A stretch of 34,255 nt of DNA. Origin: Alistipes sp. (GTDB lineage: Bacteria > Bacteroidota > Bacteroidia > Bacteroidales > Rikenellaceae). Where the stretch lies: positions 1-34,255 of the forward strand of contig JAFVVS010000046.1 of NCBI GenBank assembly GCA_017502025.1. The letters run 5' to 3'. Positions 7,129-16,262 of this stretch are shown here, one piece after another. The position numbers and the translations under genes are program-made. Numbering within the stretch: the first letter of the stretch is position 1; each line of letters opens with the position of its first letter. The notes under the pieces are model-generated. The model saw only the letters and a program-made list of their open reading frames with translations. It searched no databases and was not told the DNA's origin.

Positions 7129-8499
7129 ATGAGAAGAATTTTAATGCTTTTTTCGATGTCGGTGGTCGTAAGTGCTGCGGCACAAACCACACATCTCACA
7201 TTCGATGACGCCCTATCGCTCGGCTTCGAGCGCAATCCTGCCGTCGTCGCTTCGGAGTATGCCGAGCGTGCTGCTCATCGTGAGCGTCAGGCGGCAATAG
7301 GACTCTTTATGCCGAGAATATCGGTCAAGGGTGCATACACCCATCTCGACAAGGATATAAAAATCGATTTCAACCCTATGTTATCCTCGCTCTCGCCTTT
7401 GCTTGGCGAGGGCTTGACGGCGTTGGGTCTGGATTTGTCGTACCCTCTGCAACGACGCAACACCGCATTTCTGGGTGGCGATGTTGTGATGCCGATATTT
7501 GCAGGCGGTAAGATTTGGACCGCCAACCGAGCCGCAAAAATCAACGAGGAGCGCACCTCCGAGCAGAGCCGTCAGGTGAAAGGCGCTTTGCTGGTGGAGA
7601 TTGTTGAACGCTATTTTGGTGTGGAGTTGGCAAATCGTGGAGTTGCTATTCGCAAGGAGGTGGTGGAGGTTGTCGGACTACACCTGCACGATGTTGCCTT
7701 GCTCGAAAAGGAGGGTATGGCGGTGGAGAGCGAACGACTCTATGCCGAGTATCGTTTGGCGGAGGCGGAGCGAGATTTGCAACGAGCCGAGCTGCAACTC
7801 GAAACGGCACGACAGGCTCTTCGGACATCGCTTGGAGAGGAGGGTGTGGTAATGCCTTCTACCCCGATGTTCCTGCTCTCGGCAATCGAGCCGTTGGACT
7901 ATTTTAGGGCTATGGCACAACTCCACAATCCGCAACTTGGCGAGGTTGATAGGGTGCGTGAGTTGGCAAGGGCAAATCTGCGACTGCAACGAGCCAACCT
8001 CTTCCCCGAGGTCGTTGCTATGGGCGGTATGGTATTCTGCAACCACCAACTCTCGCCCCTTGTCCCCCGTATGGCGGTGGGTGTAGGGCTGAATTTCAAT
8101 CTCTTCGATGGTCTGAACAAGGAGTACAAGGTGTCGGCTGCACGCTTGCAACTGCGCCGAGTTGAGGCGTTGGAACAGGAGGCTGAGCGAGATGTTCTGC
8201 TGCTTGTCGAGAGCCTTTACAATGAGGTGCAGTCGGTGCTGGCAACGGTGTCGGCAGTGGAGCGGTCGGAGCGCTTCGCCGAGGAGTACCTCCGAGCCAA
8301 ACGCAACGCTTTCCGAGAGGGTATGGCTACCGCAACCGATATTGTCGATGCTGCGCTAAGCCTCTCCCGAGCAAAGTTGGAGAGGGTGCAAACAGCCTAC
8401 GAATTCGACATCGCTTTGGCTCGCTTGTTGGATGCTTCGGGTGTGGCGGAGCTATTTTTGCAGTACCTCCATAGTAGGACTGCACAATCAGTTTTTTAA
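7129..8499 (+). CDS. TolC-family outer-membrane efflux protein
   Basis: A 456-residue protein with an N-terminal signal peptide (about 1-18, ending SAAAQ). It continues with the TolC-family opening LTFDDALSLGFERNPAVVASEYAERAA and then two halves rich in long coiled-coil helices (about 150-230 and 345-430), with short beta segments between. The second half contains EEYLRAKRNAFREGMATATDIVDAA, a conserved turn region of these proteins. The family forms trimeric channels linking inner-membrane transporters to the outside. It is the first gene of a four-gene export cluster with HlyD-like and ABC-2 permease genes; the HlyD-like gene starts 12 nt after its stop. Confidence 0.9.
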   Translation: MRRILMLFSMSVVVSAAAQTTHLTFDDALSLGFERNPAVVASEYAERAAHRERQAAIGLFMPRISVKGAYTHLDKDIKIDFNPMLSSLSPLLGEGLTALGLDLSYPLQRRNTAFLGGDVVMPIFAGGKIWTANRAAKINEERTSEQSRQVKGALLVEIVERYFGVELANRGVAIRKEVVEVVGLHLHDVALLEKEGMAVESERLYAEYRLAEAERDLQRAELQLETARQALRTSLGEEGVVMPSTPMFLLSAIEPLDYFRAMAQLHNPQLGEVDRVRELARANLRLQRANLFPEVVAMGGMVFCNHQLSPLVPRMAVGVGLNFNLFDGLNKEYKVSAARLQLRRVEALEQEAERDVLLLVESLYNEVQSVLATVSAVERSERFAEEYLRAKRNAFREGMATATDIVDAALSLSRAKLERVQTAYEFDIALARLLDASGVAELFLQYLHSRTAQSVF

Positions 8500-8511
8500 C
8501 AGAATAGAAGT

Positions 8512-9501
8512 ATGAAAAAAACAAATATCTCGCTTATAGTTGTGTTACTATTTTTAATTTCGATAATTCTATTTATAGGCTATCGTTGGGGGCGACAGAG
8601 TCGAATTCCGGTACAGGGCTTTGTCGAGTGTCGCACTCTGCGCCTTGCTTCAAAACTTGCAGGGCGTATAGAGAAGGTCTTTGTCGAGGAGGGCGACTCG
8701 GTGCGCAAAGGCGATACACTCTATGTGATATCCACGCCCGAACTCGATGCAAAACTTCGGCAGGTCGAGGCTATGTTGAGCGGTGCAAGGGCGATAGACG
8801 AGAAGGCAAAGGCGGGCACTCGTCGACCTATAATTCGCTCGGCACACGATATGTGGCAAAAGGCAAAGGTGGGAGTCGGGCTTGCCCGCAAGACCTACTC
8901 CCGAGTGCAACGACTCTATTCCGAGGGTGTTGTGCCGGCACAAAAGCGAGATGAGGCATACGCCTCGTTAGAGGCTGCAAAGGCGACCGAAAGAGCTGCC
9001 AAGTCGCAATATCTGCTGGCGGTAGAGGGCGCGTCAAAAGAGGATAAGGAGGCTGCGGCTGCGCAGGTGCAACAGGCGCAGAGCGTGGTCGAGGAGGTCG
9101 AGCGATATCTGGCCGATAGGGTGGTATGTGCGCCGGCTGATGGTGTTGTCGCTACGGTTGTGGCGAACGAAAGCGAAATTGTCGGTAGTGGCTATCCTGT
9201 TGTTACAATCACCGAGAACGACACCGCAAAGGCGGTATTCAATCTCCCCGAAACGCTCCTTCCGCAGGTTGAGTGTGGCAAGCACTTCGAGGCGGAGGTG
9301 CCGGCACTCGGCAAGAGGGTAGGCTTCGAGGTGGTCTACATCTCGGCAGAGGCGGACTTTGCCACGCAAACAGCCACCTCGGCTCGGGGCGACTTTGATA
9401 TTCGCACCTTCGAGGTGCAGATGAAACCATTGAGTAGCGAGGTGCCGTTGCGTGCAGGTATGAGTGTAGTTATCGAGTTGGAAAAACCCGAAAAGCGATG
9501 A
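8512..9501 (+). CDS. HlyD-family membrane fusion (periplasmic adaptor) protein
   Basis: A 329-residue protein with one N-terminal transmembrane helix (about 7-24) and a lipoyl-like half, LAGRIEKVFVEEGDSVRKGDTLYVIST. A long helical hairpin (about 85-195) includes YSRVQRLYSEGVVPAQKRDEA. The second lipoyl half (APADGVVATVVANESEIVGSG) and a beta-barrel domain (LPETLLPQVECGKHFEAEVP) follow. This order is that of HlyD/YhiI-type adaptors joining ABC exporters to TolC channels. Its last codons overlap the next gene start by 4 nt (ATGA), showing translational coupling. The cargo is not evident. Confidence 0.92.
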   Translation: MKKTNISLIVVLLFLISIILFIGYRWGRQSRIPVQGFVECRTLRLASKLAGRIEKVFVEEGDSVRKGDTLYVISTPELDAKLRQVEAMLSGARAIDEKAKAGTRRPIIRSAHDMWQKAKVGVGLARKTYSRVQRLYSEGVVPAQKRDEAYASLEAAKATERAAKSQYLLAVEGASKEDKEAAAAQVQQAQSVVEEVERYLADRVVCAPADGVVATVVANESEIVGSGYPVVTITENDTAKAVFNLPETLLPQVECGKHFEAEVPALGKRVGFEVVYISAEADFATQTATSARGDFDIRTFEVQMKPLSSEVPLRAGMSVVIELEKPEKR

Positions 9502-10682
9502 CCTTAAAGCGATTTTGGTCGGGTGTGACGGCTTCGGCAAGGCGTGAAGCGGAGCGCATAGCCATAAATAGGGAGTATCGCTCGGTGATGGTGTGGTTGC
9601 CACTCGCAGTGATACTCTTCTTTGCCGTGTTCTTCTCGCAAGAGGTGGTTGGCTCGTTACCTGTGGCGGTGGTCGACGAGGATAATTCGTACCTCTCTTG
9701 TCGATTGGTGTCGATGCTTCGTGCTTCGCACGAGGTTGCCGAGGTGTGCGAGGTTGCCGATATGGCGGAGGCACGCTCCAAGCTCCTTTCGGGCGAGGTT
9801 GTGGGGGTGGTGGAGATACCTAACGGCTTTGCCCAAGCAATCCTTTCGGGAGTGACTTCGGAGGTTGTCTATTACGACTCGGGAACGAATATCTCGACCG
9901 CCTCGCTATCGTCGAAGGGGGTGCAGACGGCGGTCACATCGTTTGGCGTAGGAGTGGCTCTGCAACGAGCCGAAGTGGGAGGTGCAATGCCCGACGAGGC
10001 TATGGCGCAGGCTCTGCCGATAGGCTTTACGACCTACGCACTGTTCAATCCGTGGCTCAACTACGCCTACTATGTTGCTCCTTGCTTTTGGGTGCTGATT
10101 TTGGTTATAGCCTCGATGCTATCGACTATATATGCCGTAGGCTCGGAGTTGCGCTCGGCAACCTCGGTCGAGTGGCTACGCTCGGCAAATGGCTCGTTGG
10201 TGGGTGCGATTATGGGAAAACTTTTCCCCACAACGCTCCTCTTGTGGCTCTTGTCGGCAGTGGTTGGAGTGTTGCTTTTCGGAGTGTTTGGTGCCCCAAT
10301 GCGAGGCTCTTGGGCAGTGCTGGTACTCGGGGTTGTGGTGCTGATTATCGCCTATCAGGCAGTTGCTCTGGCTACGGTTGCGATGACCGCCTCGTTCCGA
10401 CTCTCGCTATCGCTTGGTGGTGGATATTCGGTCTTGGCATTCACCTTTTCGGGTGTGACATTCCCCACGATGGCAATGATTGGGTGGGTACAACCCTTCA
10501 CGATGTTGTTCCCCTACACCTACTTTATGGAGCTATATATCGACCAAGCAGTTCGGGGTGTTGAGTGGTGGCGCTCAATGCAGGATGTGGCGGCAATGTT
10601 GCTCTTTTGCCTGTTGCCACTATTTGTTGCGGGGAGGCTGAAAAGAGTCGCTGTAAATCGTAAATATTGGGGCAGACTATGA
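9498..10682 (+). CDS. ABC-2 type transporter permease (first of a pair)
   Basis: A 394-residue inner-membrane protein. It has one transmembrane helix near residues 30-50, a large extracytoplasmic domain (about 51-185, opening with the typical LPVAVVDEDNSYLSCRLVSML), then five C-terminal helices. This is the ABC-2 layout of the YhhJ/YbhR group. A CCC-like block, FSGVTFPTMAMIGWVQPFTMLFPYTYF, marks the conserved C-terminal region. The start overlaps the HlyD gene and its stop overlaps the next permease start, so adaptor and both permeases form one coupled unit. The usual ATP-binding subunit is not encoded next to it. Confidence 0.9.
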   Translation: MTLKRFWSGVTASARREAERIAINREYRSVMVWLPLAVILFFAVFFSQEVVGSLPVAVVDEDNSYLSCRLVSMLRASHEVAEVCEVADMAEARSKLLSGEVVGVVEIPNGFAQAILSGVTSEVVYYDSGTNISTASLSSKGVQTAVTSFGVGVALQRAEVGGAMPDEAMAQALPIGFTTYALFNPWLNYAYYVAPCFWVLILVIASMLSTIYAVGSELRSATSVEWLRSANGSLVGAIMGKLFPTTLLLWLLSAVVGVLLFGVFGAPMRGSWAVLVLGVVVLIIAYQAVALATVAMTASFRLSLSLGGGYSVLAFTFSGVTFPTMAMIGWVQPFTMLFPYTYFMELYIDQAVRGVEWWRSMQDVAAMLLFCLLPLFVAGRLKRVAVNRKYWGRL

Positions 10683-11806
10683 TCTCTAAAAATAGATTCT
10701 CAATCCTTAATTCTCTATTCTCAATTTTCAGAGAGGAGTGGCGCAGTGTGTGGCACGACGGGGGTGTTATGCTGATTGTGGTTTTCGCCCTATTTATATA
10801 TGGCATATCCTACTCGCTGGGCTATGGTGGCGAGGTGCTGAGTGAGGTGCCCATAGCAGTTGTTGGCGGCGATGATAATGCTGTAAATCAGCGTATTGTG
10901 AGTATGTTCAATGCCTCACCCAAGGTGCGTGTGGCGTATCGTGTTGGCGATATAGAGGAGGCAAAGCAACTACTTGCCGAACGCAAGATTTGGGGCGTTG
11001 TGGCACCCTCGCCCAACCTCGAAAAGGATATCTTATCTGCTCGGCAAGGCAAGGTGGCTATACTTGGCGATGCGAGTTACTTCTTGGCATATCGTGAGGT
11101 TGTCGAGGGTGCTGTTGCCGCCATTCAGCAACTCAACGATGAGATTATCATCGAACGCAATGGAGCCTACACTCCGCCTATAATCTACGAGCAGCGCAAC
11201 CTCTTTAACCCCTCGCTTGGCTACGGCATTTTCGTTATGCCGGCGATAATTTTGCTGATAGTGCAACAGACCGCACTGATAGGTGTAGGTATGGTCTCGG
11301 CAACACGCCGAGAGCGAGGTCTGCGCTATCCGTCGAGGTCGCCATTGGCTATAACCATTGGTCGCACCCTCGCCTATCTCGCTATCTACGCCCTCACTTT
11401 GGGCTTTATGCTCACCGTTCACTACTCATTGTTCGACTATCCGATGCGAGGGGTGTGGTGGCGATGTGTGGCGGTCGTTGCGCCCTATCTTTTGGCGGTG
11501 ATACTCTTGGCGCAAGCTGTTGGCTCGCTCTTTCGTCATCGAGAGAGCTCTATTCTATGGTTGTTGTGGCTCTCTGTTCCGTTTCTGCTGGTCAGTGGAG
11601 CATCGCTACCTCGGCAGGCATTCCCCGAGTGGCTATATATAGTAGGTAGGGTGGTACCAAGCTCGTCGGCTGTTGAGGCGTGGATAGCAGTGCAATCGAG
11701 AGGCGCCTCGCTTAGGGATGTCGCACCCGAACTCACAACACTATGGCTCTTGGTAGCAATCTATGGCGTAGGTGCTGTAGTTGCAAATAGGAGCCAGAGC
11801 GGTTGA
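10679..11806 (+). CDS. ABC-2 type transporter permease (second of a pair)
   Basis: A 375-residue paralogue of the preceding permease: after the first helix it has the matching extracytoplasmic opening VPIAVVGGDDNAVNQRIVSMF and the same five-helix C-terminal half with SGASLPRQAFPEWL. The ATG at 10679 overlaps the previous stop as ATGA and is preferred to a TTG four codons earlier. Codons 6 to 18 are made of a 7-bp tandem array, giving the phenylalanine/isoleucine/leucine-rich string NRFSILNSLFSIF before the expected REEWRSVWHDGG start of the family. The two permeases probably heterodimerise. The gene closes the export operon. Confidence 0.9.
   Translation: MISKNRFSILNSLFSIFREEWRSVWHDGGVMLIVVFALFIYGISYSLGYGGEVLSEVPIAVVGGDDNAVNQRIVSMFNASPKVRVAYRVGDIEEAKQLLAERKIWGVVAPSPNLEKDILSARQGKVAILGDASYFLAYREVVEGAVAAIQQLNDEIIIERNGAYTPPIIYEQRNLFNPSLGYGIFVMPAIILLIVQQTALIGVGMVSATRRERGLRYPSRSPLAITIGRTLAYLAIYALTLGFMLTVHYSLFDYPMRGVWWRCVAVVAPYLLAVILLAQAVGSLFRHRESSILWLLWLSVPFLLVSGASLPRQAFPEWLYIVGRVVPSSSAVEAWIAVQSRGASLRDVAPELTTLWLLVAIYGVGAVVANRSQSG
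10696..10730 (+). repeat. Heptamer tandem array inside a coding sequence
   Basis: Five consecutive 7-bp units: ATTCTCA, ATCCTTA, ATTCTCT, ATTCTCA, ATTTTCA. They lie wholly within the first 18 codons of the second ABC-2 permease. The same class of 7-bp array is otherwise intergenic in this window (for example 27112-27146 and 31231-31251). Confidence 0.8.
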
Positions 11807-11838
11807 TTTGTATTTCTGCGAAAAATGACTTAATTTTG
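11807..11838 (+). promoter_or_regulatory. Promoter of the PHP-domain phosphodiesterase gene
   Basis: TTTG (11807-11810) and TAATTTTG (11831-11838) are separated by exactly 20 nt, the best Bacteroidota-consensus promoter in the window. The -33 element begins directly after the stop codon of the permease gene; the ATG lies 31 nt after the -7. Confidence 0.65.
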
Positions 11839-11869
11839 CTAATAACAATCAAAATAAAAATTAGCAGAT

Positions 11870-13039
11870 ATGAAAAAGTTAACCTCACTATTTGTGCTTT
11901 TGTTGGTGTCGGCATCGGCTTGGGCATCGACGCCAAATAAAATTATTGTACCCAATGTCGAAGGTCGTTTGACACTGAAGGGCGACTTCCACATCCATAC
12001 AATGTTCTCCGATGGCTCGGTTTGGCCCGAGGCTCGTGTGCAGGAGGCTTTGTGGGAGGGACTCGATGTGTTGGCCATTACCGACCATATCGACACCCGT
12101 TCGCAGCGATGGACAAAGAGGGGTTATCTCTCGGCAAAGTGCGACCGCAACACCTCGTATGAGCTTGCAAAAGAGGCTGCCAAGGGCAAAGATCTCATTA
12201 TTATACACGGAGGAGAGCTCTCTCGTCGTGCACCATCCGGTCACTGCAATGTTCTCTTCGTGAAGGACAACGAGAAGATTGTGGCCGAGGCTGAGAAGTT
12301 TGACCACGACAACGAGTTGGCTACAGTTGCCGGCTTGAAGGAGGCTCGCAAACAGGGTGCATTTGTTATGTGGAACCACCCGAATTGGGGTAAATACGCT
12401 CCGAACGAAACAGTTATGCGCCCCGTGCACAAGAGACTTATCAAGGAGGGTGTAATAGAGGCTATTGAGGTGTATAATGCCGACTGTGGATATAGTGCAA
12501 AGGCTCACGATTGGTGCTTGGAGCATAATCTTGCCATTATAGGTTGCTCCGATGCCCACGCACCAATGTTGATGAATGTCGATTATCTTGGTGGCAAACA
12601 TCGTGTTGTTACCCTTGTCTTTGCCAAGGAGAAGACCGAGGCGAGTGTGCGAGAGGCGATGAATGAGCGTCGCACTGCAATTCTTGCTGAGGAGATGGTA
12701 TATGGCCGAGAGCAGGACCTGAAGCCTCTCTTTGAGGCGTGCGTTCTGGTTAAGGATGTTGAGTGGGATGGCAAAGGCGTGGTATGCACCTTGGAGAATG
12801 TGTCGAGTATTCCTGTCCGCCTCACCAAGGCCCCAGGCTCGGAGAACTATTGGTATTCACGCTATATAAATCTCCCTCCATTCTCATCGAAGAGATTGTC
12901 GGTACGCCCATTGCTCATCGACAATGTCCAGCCTAAGTTGGATGAGTCAGTAAAGGAGGTTGTTGCCAACTTCTTTGTAGAGACATTCCATATTGGTGCA
13001 AACAAACCACTCCCAATAGCTCTGAAATTCGAGAAGTAG
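11870..13039 (+). CDS. Secreted PHP-domain phosphodiesterase (Sb-PDE-like)
   Basis: A 389-residue protein with signal peptide MKKLTSLFVLLLVSASAWA. The mature part has the metal-binding blocks of the PHP fold in order: FHIHTMFSDG (about 41-50), ITDHID (about 70-75), HGGELS, MWNHPNW and CSDAHAP. The whole resembles the group named after the Sphingobium phosphodiesterase Sb-PDE, metal-dependent enzymes that cleave phosphodiesters. A C-terminal beta-rich part of about 100 residues follows. The natural substrate is unknown; periplasmic location suggests nutrient phosphodiesters. It has its own promoter and is bounded by a bidirectional terminator, so it is probably monocistronic. Confidence 0.85.
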   Translation: MKKLTSLFVLLLVSASAWASTPNKIIVPNVEGRLTLKGDFHIHTMFSDGSVWPEARVQEALWEGLDVLAITDHIDTRSQRWTKRGYLSAKCDRNTSYELAKEAAKGKDLIIIHGGELSRRAPSGHCNVLFVKDNEKIVAEAEKFDHDNELATVAGLKEARKQGAFVMWNHPNWGKYAPNETVMRPVHKRLIKEGVIEAIEVYNADCGYSAKAHDWCLEHNLAIIGCSDAHAPMLMNVDYLGGKHRVVTLVFAKEKTEASVREAMNERRTAILAEEMVYGREQDLKPLFEACVLVKDVEWDGKGVVCTLENVSSIPVRLTKAPGSENYWYSRYINLPPFSSKRLSVRPLLIDNVQPKLDESVKEVVANFFVETFHIGANKPLPIALKFEK

Positions 13040-13054
13040 GGTGTTGTCATAAAC

Positions 13055-13095
13055 AAAAAGATATAGCCAAGCGGTTCGCTTGGCTATATCTTTTT
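13055..13095. terminator. Bidirectional rho-independent terminator
   Basis: A perfect 18-bp stem, AAAAAGATATAGCCAAGC (13055-13072) with GCTTGGCTATATCTTTTT (13078-13095), around loop GGTTC, with T-runs on both strands. It sits between the converging PHP phosphodiesterase and outer-membrane barrel genes and serves both. Confidence 0.93.
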
Positions 13096-13108
13096 CTATC
13101 CTCTAAGG

Positions 13109-16100
13109 TTATCGTCTATATCCCCAGCCGCCTGCCGAGGTGCCACGATTAACGCCCACCGAGCCGGTTGACTCCTTGTAGCCGTAGTCCGACATCTTGG
13201 TCGAGCCCTTCTTGCCGAAGTGGCGGAGGTTATATACAAACTGAACCGAGAAGTAACGGCCGATACAGCTGTTCCAAGCGTTCTGAACATATCCCGAGCC
13301 TGTTGAGCGAACAAACGATGTGTTCTGGTTAAGGAGGTCGTTTACGCCCACCTGAACCTCACCTCGCTTATTCTTGAACACCTTGCAACCGAGGTAGAGG
13401 TTGCAGAGTACATAATCCTCGTTGTACTTATCGGTGAAGCCCAGATACTGCACATACGATACCGCTGCGGTCAAAGTCAAGCGCTTCAAGAATACCCACT
13501 TCAAGTTTCCATTTACCGAGTGGTTGAAGTAGTTGTTCTTCTCGGTCTGACCGATAGTATTCCAAGCCTGGTTGTATGTTCCGTTCCACGAAACGGTGAA
13601 GTCGATATTTTCGGATATGTTACTACCGATAGTTACGCCTGCATCGTAGCCGATGTTGTTGGCGTAATTGACATCGAATTTGTGGTCAATCATATTCTGC
13701 AATACATTGCCACTCTCCGGAGTTACATAGATTGCCGACGGAATGCGATTGTACGATACACCACCCTTGATGTTGAGGTTACACTTCATAAACGACAACG
13801 GCAAACCGAGGCTGACATGGGTGCGAGCCGAGTAGTAGCCATCCATATTCTCGTACGAAGTAACCTCCTTCGGGCGATATGCCTTACCGTTCTTGTCGGT
13901 AGGGATTTGAAGGTCGCCAAAATCGGCAGGGAGGTCGAAGCCCTTAGGGTTGTTCCAGGTCGATTGTGAGATGTAATCCTGCTGCATCTGTCCCCAGAAC
14001 ATCCACATGAAGGTGATACCCTTATCCACCTTCGAGAGGTTGTAGTGTGCGCTCACATTATGGGTGAACGAAGGGTTGAGGTTCTTGTTACCTATGCTGA
14101 TGTATTGCGGATTAGATACATCGAATATGCTCTGCAACTGTGTAACCGAAGGGTTATTAGACCACGAACGCAAGAAGATGCGGAGTGTATTCTCTTTGTT
14201 GAAGGCTACATTTGCCATACCGAAGTAGGAGAATTTGTCGTATGTCTTGTCGATTTTGTCGCCCTGCGTTCCTACGATATTGCCATTGAGAATGTCACGC
14301 TGATATTGGAGATTTATCACTACAGTATTCTTATTTTTCGAGAAACGGAAGCCCGGACCTATGCGGTGAGTCCAGAAACCGCTCTGGAACGCCTGCGACA
14401 TATTGTCGTTCTTGTCGGTTGCAGGATTGAACTTATAGTTGTTGTCGGTATAGTAGGTGCTCTTGTCGTTCATCTCGTGCTCGTACCACATACGATACTG
14501 CAACGACACCTGTGCATACTGCGAGACAGGCTCGTTGTAGGTTACATTTGCACGCACGGTGAACTCCTCGCTTGGGCGGTGGATATACTGATAGAGTGGA
14601 GAGTAGAGCGACGGATTGTTGCCCAAACCCAACCAAGGCTTACCCTCTCCAGGATTGTCTTTAATTATATCCTGATAGTCGCTACTACCGTACTGAATAC
14701 CATTTGCATCGTTGGCGACGGTGTACTGCTCACGCTCATTGTTCTGATAGTTGAAACGACCATCCACGGTAAGTGTTCTACCCGGCTTGCCCAACTTGGT
14801 GCGCAACTGTAAGAACTCGTTGAATCGGAAGGCGTCGAGGTGGCTATGGTTGTGCGAATTGGTGTATGACAATGACTGATGTGATGACTCCTCCAACTCC
14901 TCGGCATACTCATTCTCGCCCGTAGTGTAGCCCTCACTGTCCGACCAAGGGTTGTTGCCCTGATATGAGAAGCCTGTGCGTGACATCAACGATGCACTGC
15001 GAGATATCTTCCAATCGAGACGAGCGTTGAAACGAGCGTTGTAGTTGATGGTGTTCGACACGCCTTGCTGGTACATATAACCGATAGGCATCGGGCTTTC
15101 GTACCACTTCTCGGTGCGAGAGTTGTTGTCGGTGTCGGTGTGGTTGAAGAACAATGAACCTTGGAACTTAACATTGTTGCGACGGCCCCACTCGTCGGAG
15201 TAGTTAGCACCTACCGAATTAACCAAAGCGATACCGCTCTGTGGGCGTACCATATATTGTCCGACTGCGCCACGGCGACCACGACCGCCACCACCTTGCT
15301 GTCCGCTTACACCCAAGATATCCTCGAACGAGAAGTTCTGCTGGTTGACATTATTGAACAGGCCAATCAACGACACACGAGCATCGCCCTCGAAGAAGTT
15401 GACATTTCCTCCGGCAATCCATTTATGACCCTTGGCAAAGTCCTTTTCGTTGTTCTTCTTCCAATCGGGCTCATACCCTACGCCGGCATACATCTTACCG
15501 AACTGTCCCTGACGCATACCCTCTTTGGTTACGATGTTGATAGCTTTGTAACCCTCGCCATCGTCCATACCCGAGAACTCCGCCTGGTCGCTCAACTTGT
15601 TGAATACCTCGATGCGATCCACAGCCTCGGCAGGCAACGACTTGATAGCGGTGCTTACATCCTCGCCAAAGAACTCCTTACCATCGACAAAAATCTTCTG
15701 GATGGTTTCACCTTGCGCCTCTACTGCTCCGTTGGTAATAGTGATACCCGGCATCTTCTTTAAGAGGCCCTCCACATCGGCATCGTTCGACACCTTGAAG
15801 GCTCCTGCGCTATAACTCAGAGTGTCGCCATTCTGCGATGTACGCAACGCCTTGACGGTCTTTACGACGGTCTCGATGCGCTTGGCATCCTCTATCATAG
15901 TAATCTTGCCGAGCGAGAGAGTTGCTCCTGCAATACGGAATTGCTTGGTCACATCCTTGTAGCCGATGAAGGTGATGAGCATTGTGTAGTTGCCATACGA
16001 CAAACCCTGAATCGACACATAACCATTAGCACCCGAGGTGTAGTACTTCTTGCTGTCTGGCTTTGCCGTAGGATAGACCTCGACAACAGCACCCGGAACA

Positions 16101-16207
16101 CCCTGCTTGGTCTGTCCGTCGATGAGTGAGAATGTTACCTTACCCGACTGCGCAAAAGCCGAGATGGCAAATGCCATAGCAAGGAACAATAGGATCAACT
16201 TTTTCAT
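13109..16207 (-). CDS. Outer-membrane beta-barrel protein with carboxypeptidase-regulatory-like domain and TonB-plug-like region
   Basis: A 1032-residue outer-membrane protein. The start chosen is the ATG at 16207, which gives a signal peptide (MKKLILLFLAMAFAISAFA) and lies behind a promoter; a longer frame to 16294 would be implausible. Residues about 24-105 form a carboxypeptidase-D regulatory-like beta-sandwich (LIDGQTKQGVPGAVVEVYP). About 120-235 form a plug-like domain (VEGLLKKMPGITITNG, IFVDGKEFFGEDVSTAIKSLPAEAVDRIEVF). The rest is a large barrel with alternating strands. This is the outer membrane beta-barrel family common in Bacteroidota, related to TonB-dependent receptors. The ligand is unknown. 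An extracellular-loop candidate near residue 320 is glycine/arginine rich. No SusD partner is adjacent, so it is not a typical Sus-type pair. Confidence 0.88.
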   Translation of the reverse strand: MKKLILLFLAMAFAISAFAQSGKVTFSLIDGQTKQGVPGAVVEVYPTAKPDSKKYYTSGANGYVSIQGLSYGNYTMLITFIGYKDVTKQFRIAGATLSLGKITMIEDAKRIETVVKTVKALRTSQNGDTLSYSAGAFKVSNDADVEGLLKKMPGITITNGAVEAQGETIQKIFVDGKEFFGEDVSTAIKSLPAEAVDRIEVFNKLSDQAEFSGMDDGEGYKAINIVTKEGMRQGQFGKMYAGVGYEPDWKKNNEKDFAKGHKWIAGGNVNFFEGDARVSLIGLFNNVNQQNFSFEDILGVSGQQGGGGRGRRGAVGQYMVRPQSGIALVNSVGANYSDEWGRRNNVKFQGSLFFNHTDTDNNSRTEKWYESPMPIGYMYQQGVSNTINYNARFNARLDWKISRSASLMSRTGFSYQGNNPWSDSEGYTTGENEYAEELEESSHQSLSYTNSHNHSHLDAFRFNEFLQLRTKLGKPGRTLTVDGRFNYQNNEREQYTVANDANGIQYGSSDYQDIIKDNPGEGKPWLGLGNNPSLYSPLYQYIHRPSEEFTVRANVTYNEPVSQYAQVSLQYRMWYEHEMNDKSTYYTDNNYKFNPATDKNDNMSQAFQSGFWTHRIGPGFRFSKNKNTVVINLQYQRDILNGNIVGTQGDKIDKTYDKFSYFGMANVAFNKENTLRIFLRSWSNNPSVTQLQSIFDVSNPQYISIGNKNLNPSFTHNVSAHYNLSKVDKGITFMWMFWGQMQQDYISQSTWNNPKGFDLPADFGDLQIPTDKNGKAYRPKEVTSYENMDGYYSARTHVSLGLPLSFMKCNLNIKGGVSYNRIPSAIYVTPESGNVLQNMIDHKFDVNYANNIGYDAGVTIGSNISENIDFTVSWNGTYNQAWNTIGQTEKNNYFNHSVNGNLKWVFLKRLTLTAAVSYVQYLGFTDKYNEDYVLCNLYLGCKVFKNKRGEVQVGVNDLLNQNTSFVRSTGSGYVQNAWNSCIGRYFSVQFVYNLRHFGKKGSTKMSDYGYKESTGSVGVNRGTSAGGWGYRR

Positions 16208-16262
16208 TATAGCGTAGTTTTTGTTTGCAGTTTTTGTCTTGGTTTTTCCGAAAAAAACCGCA

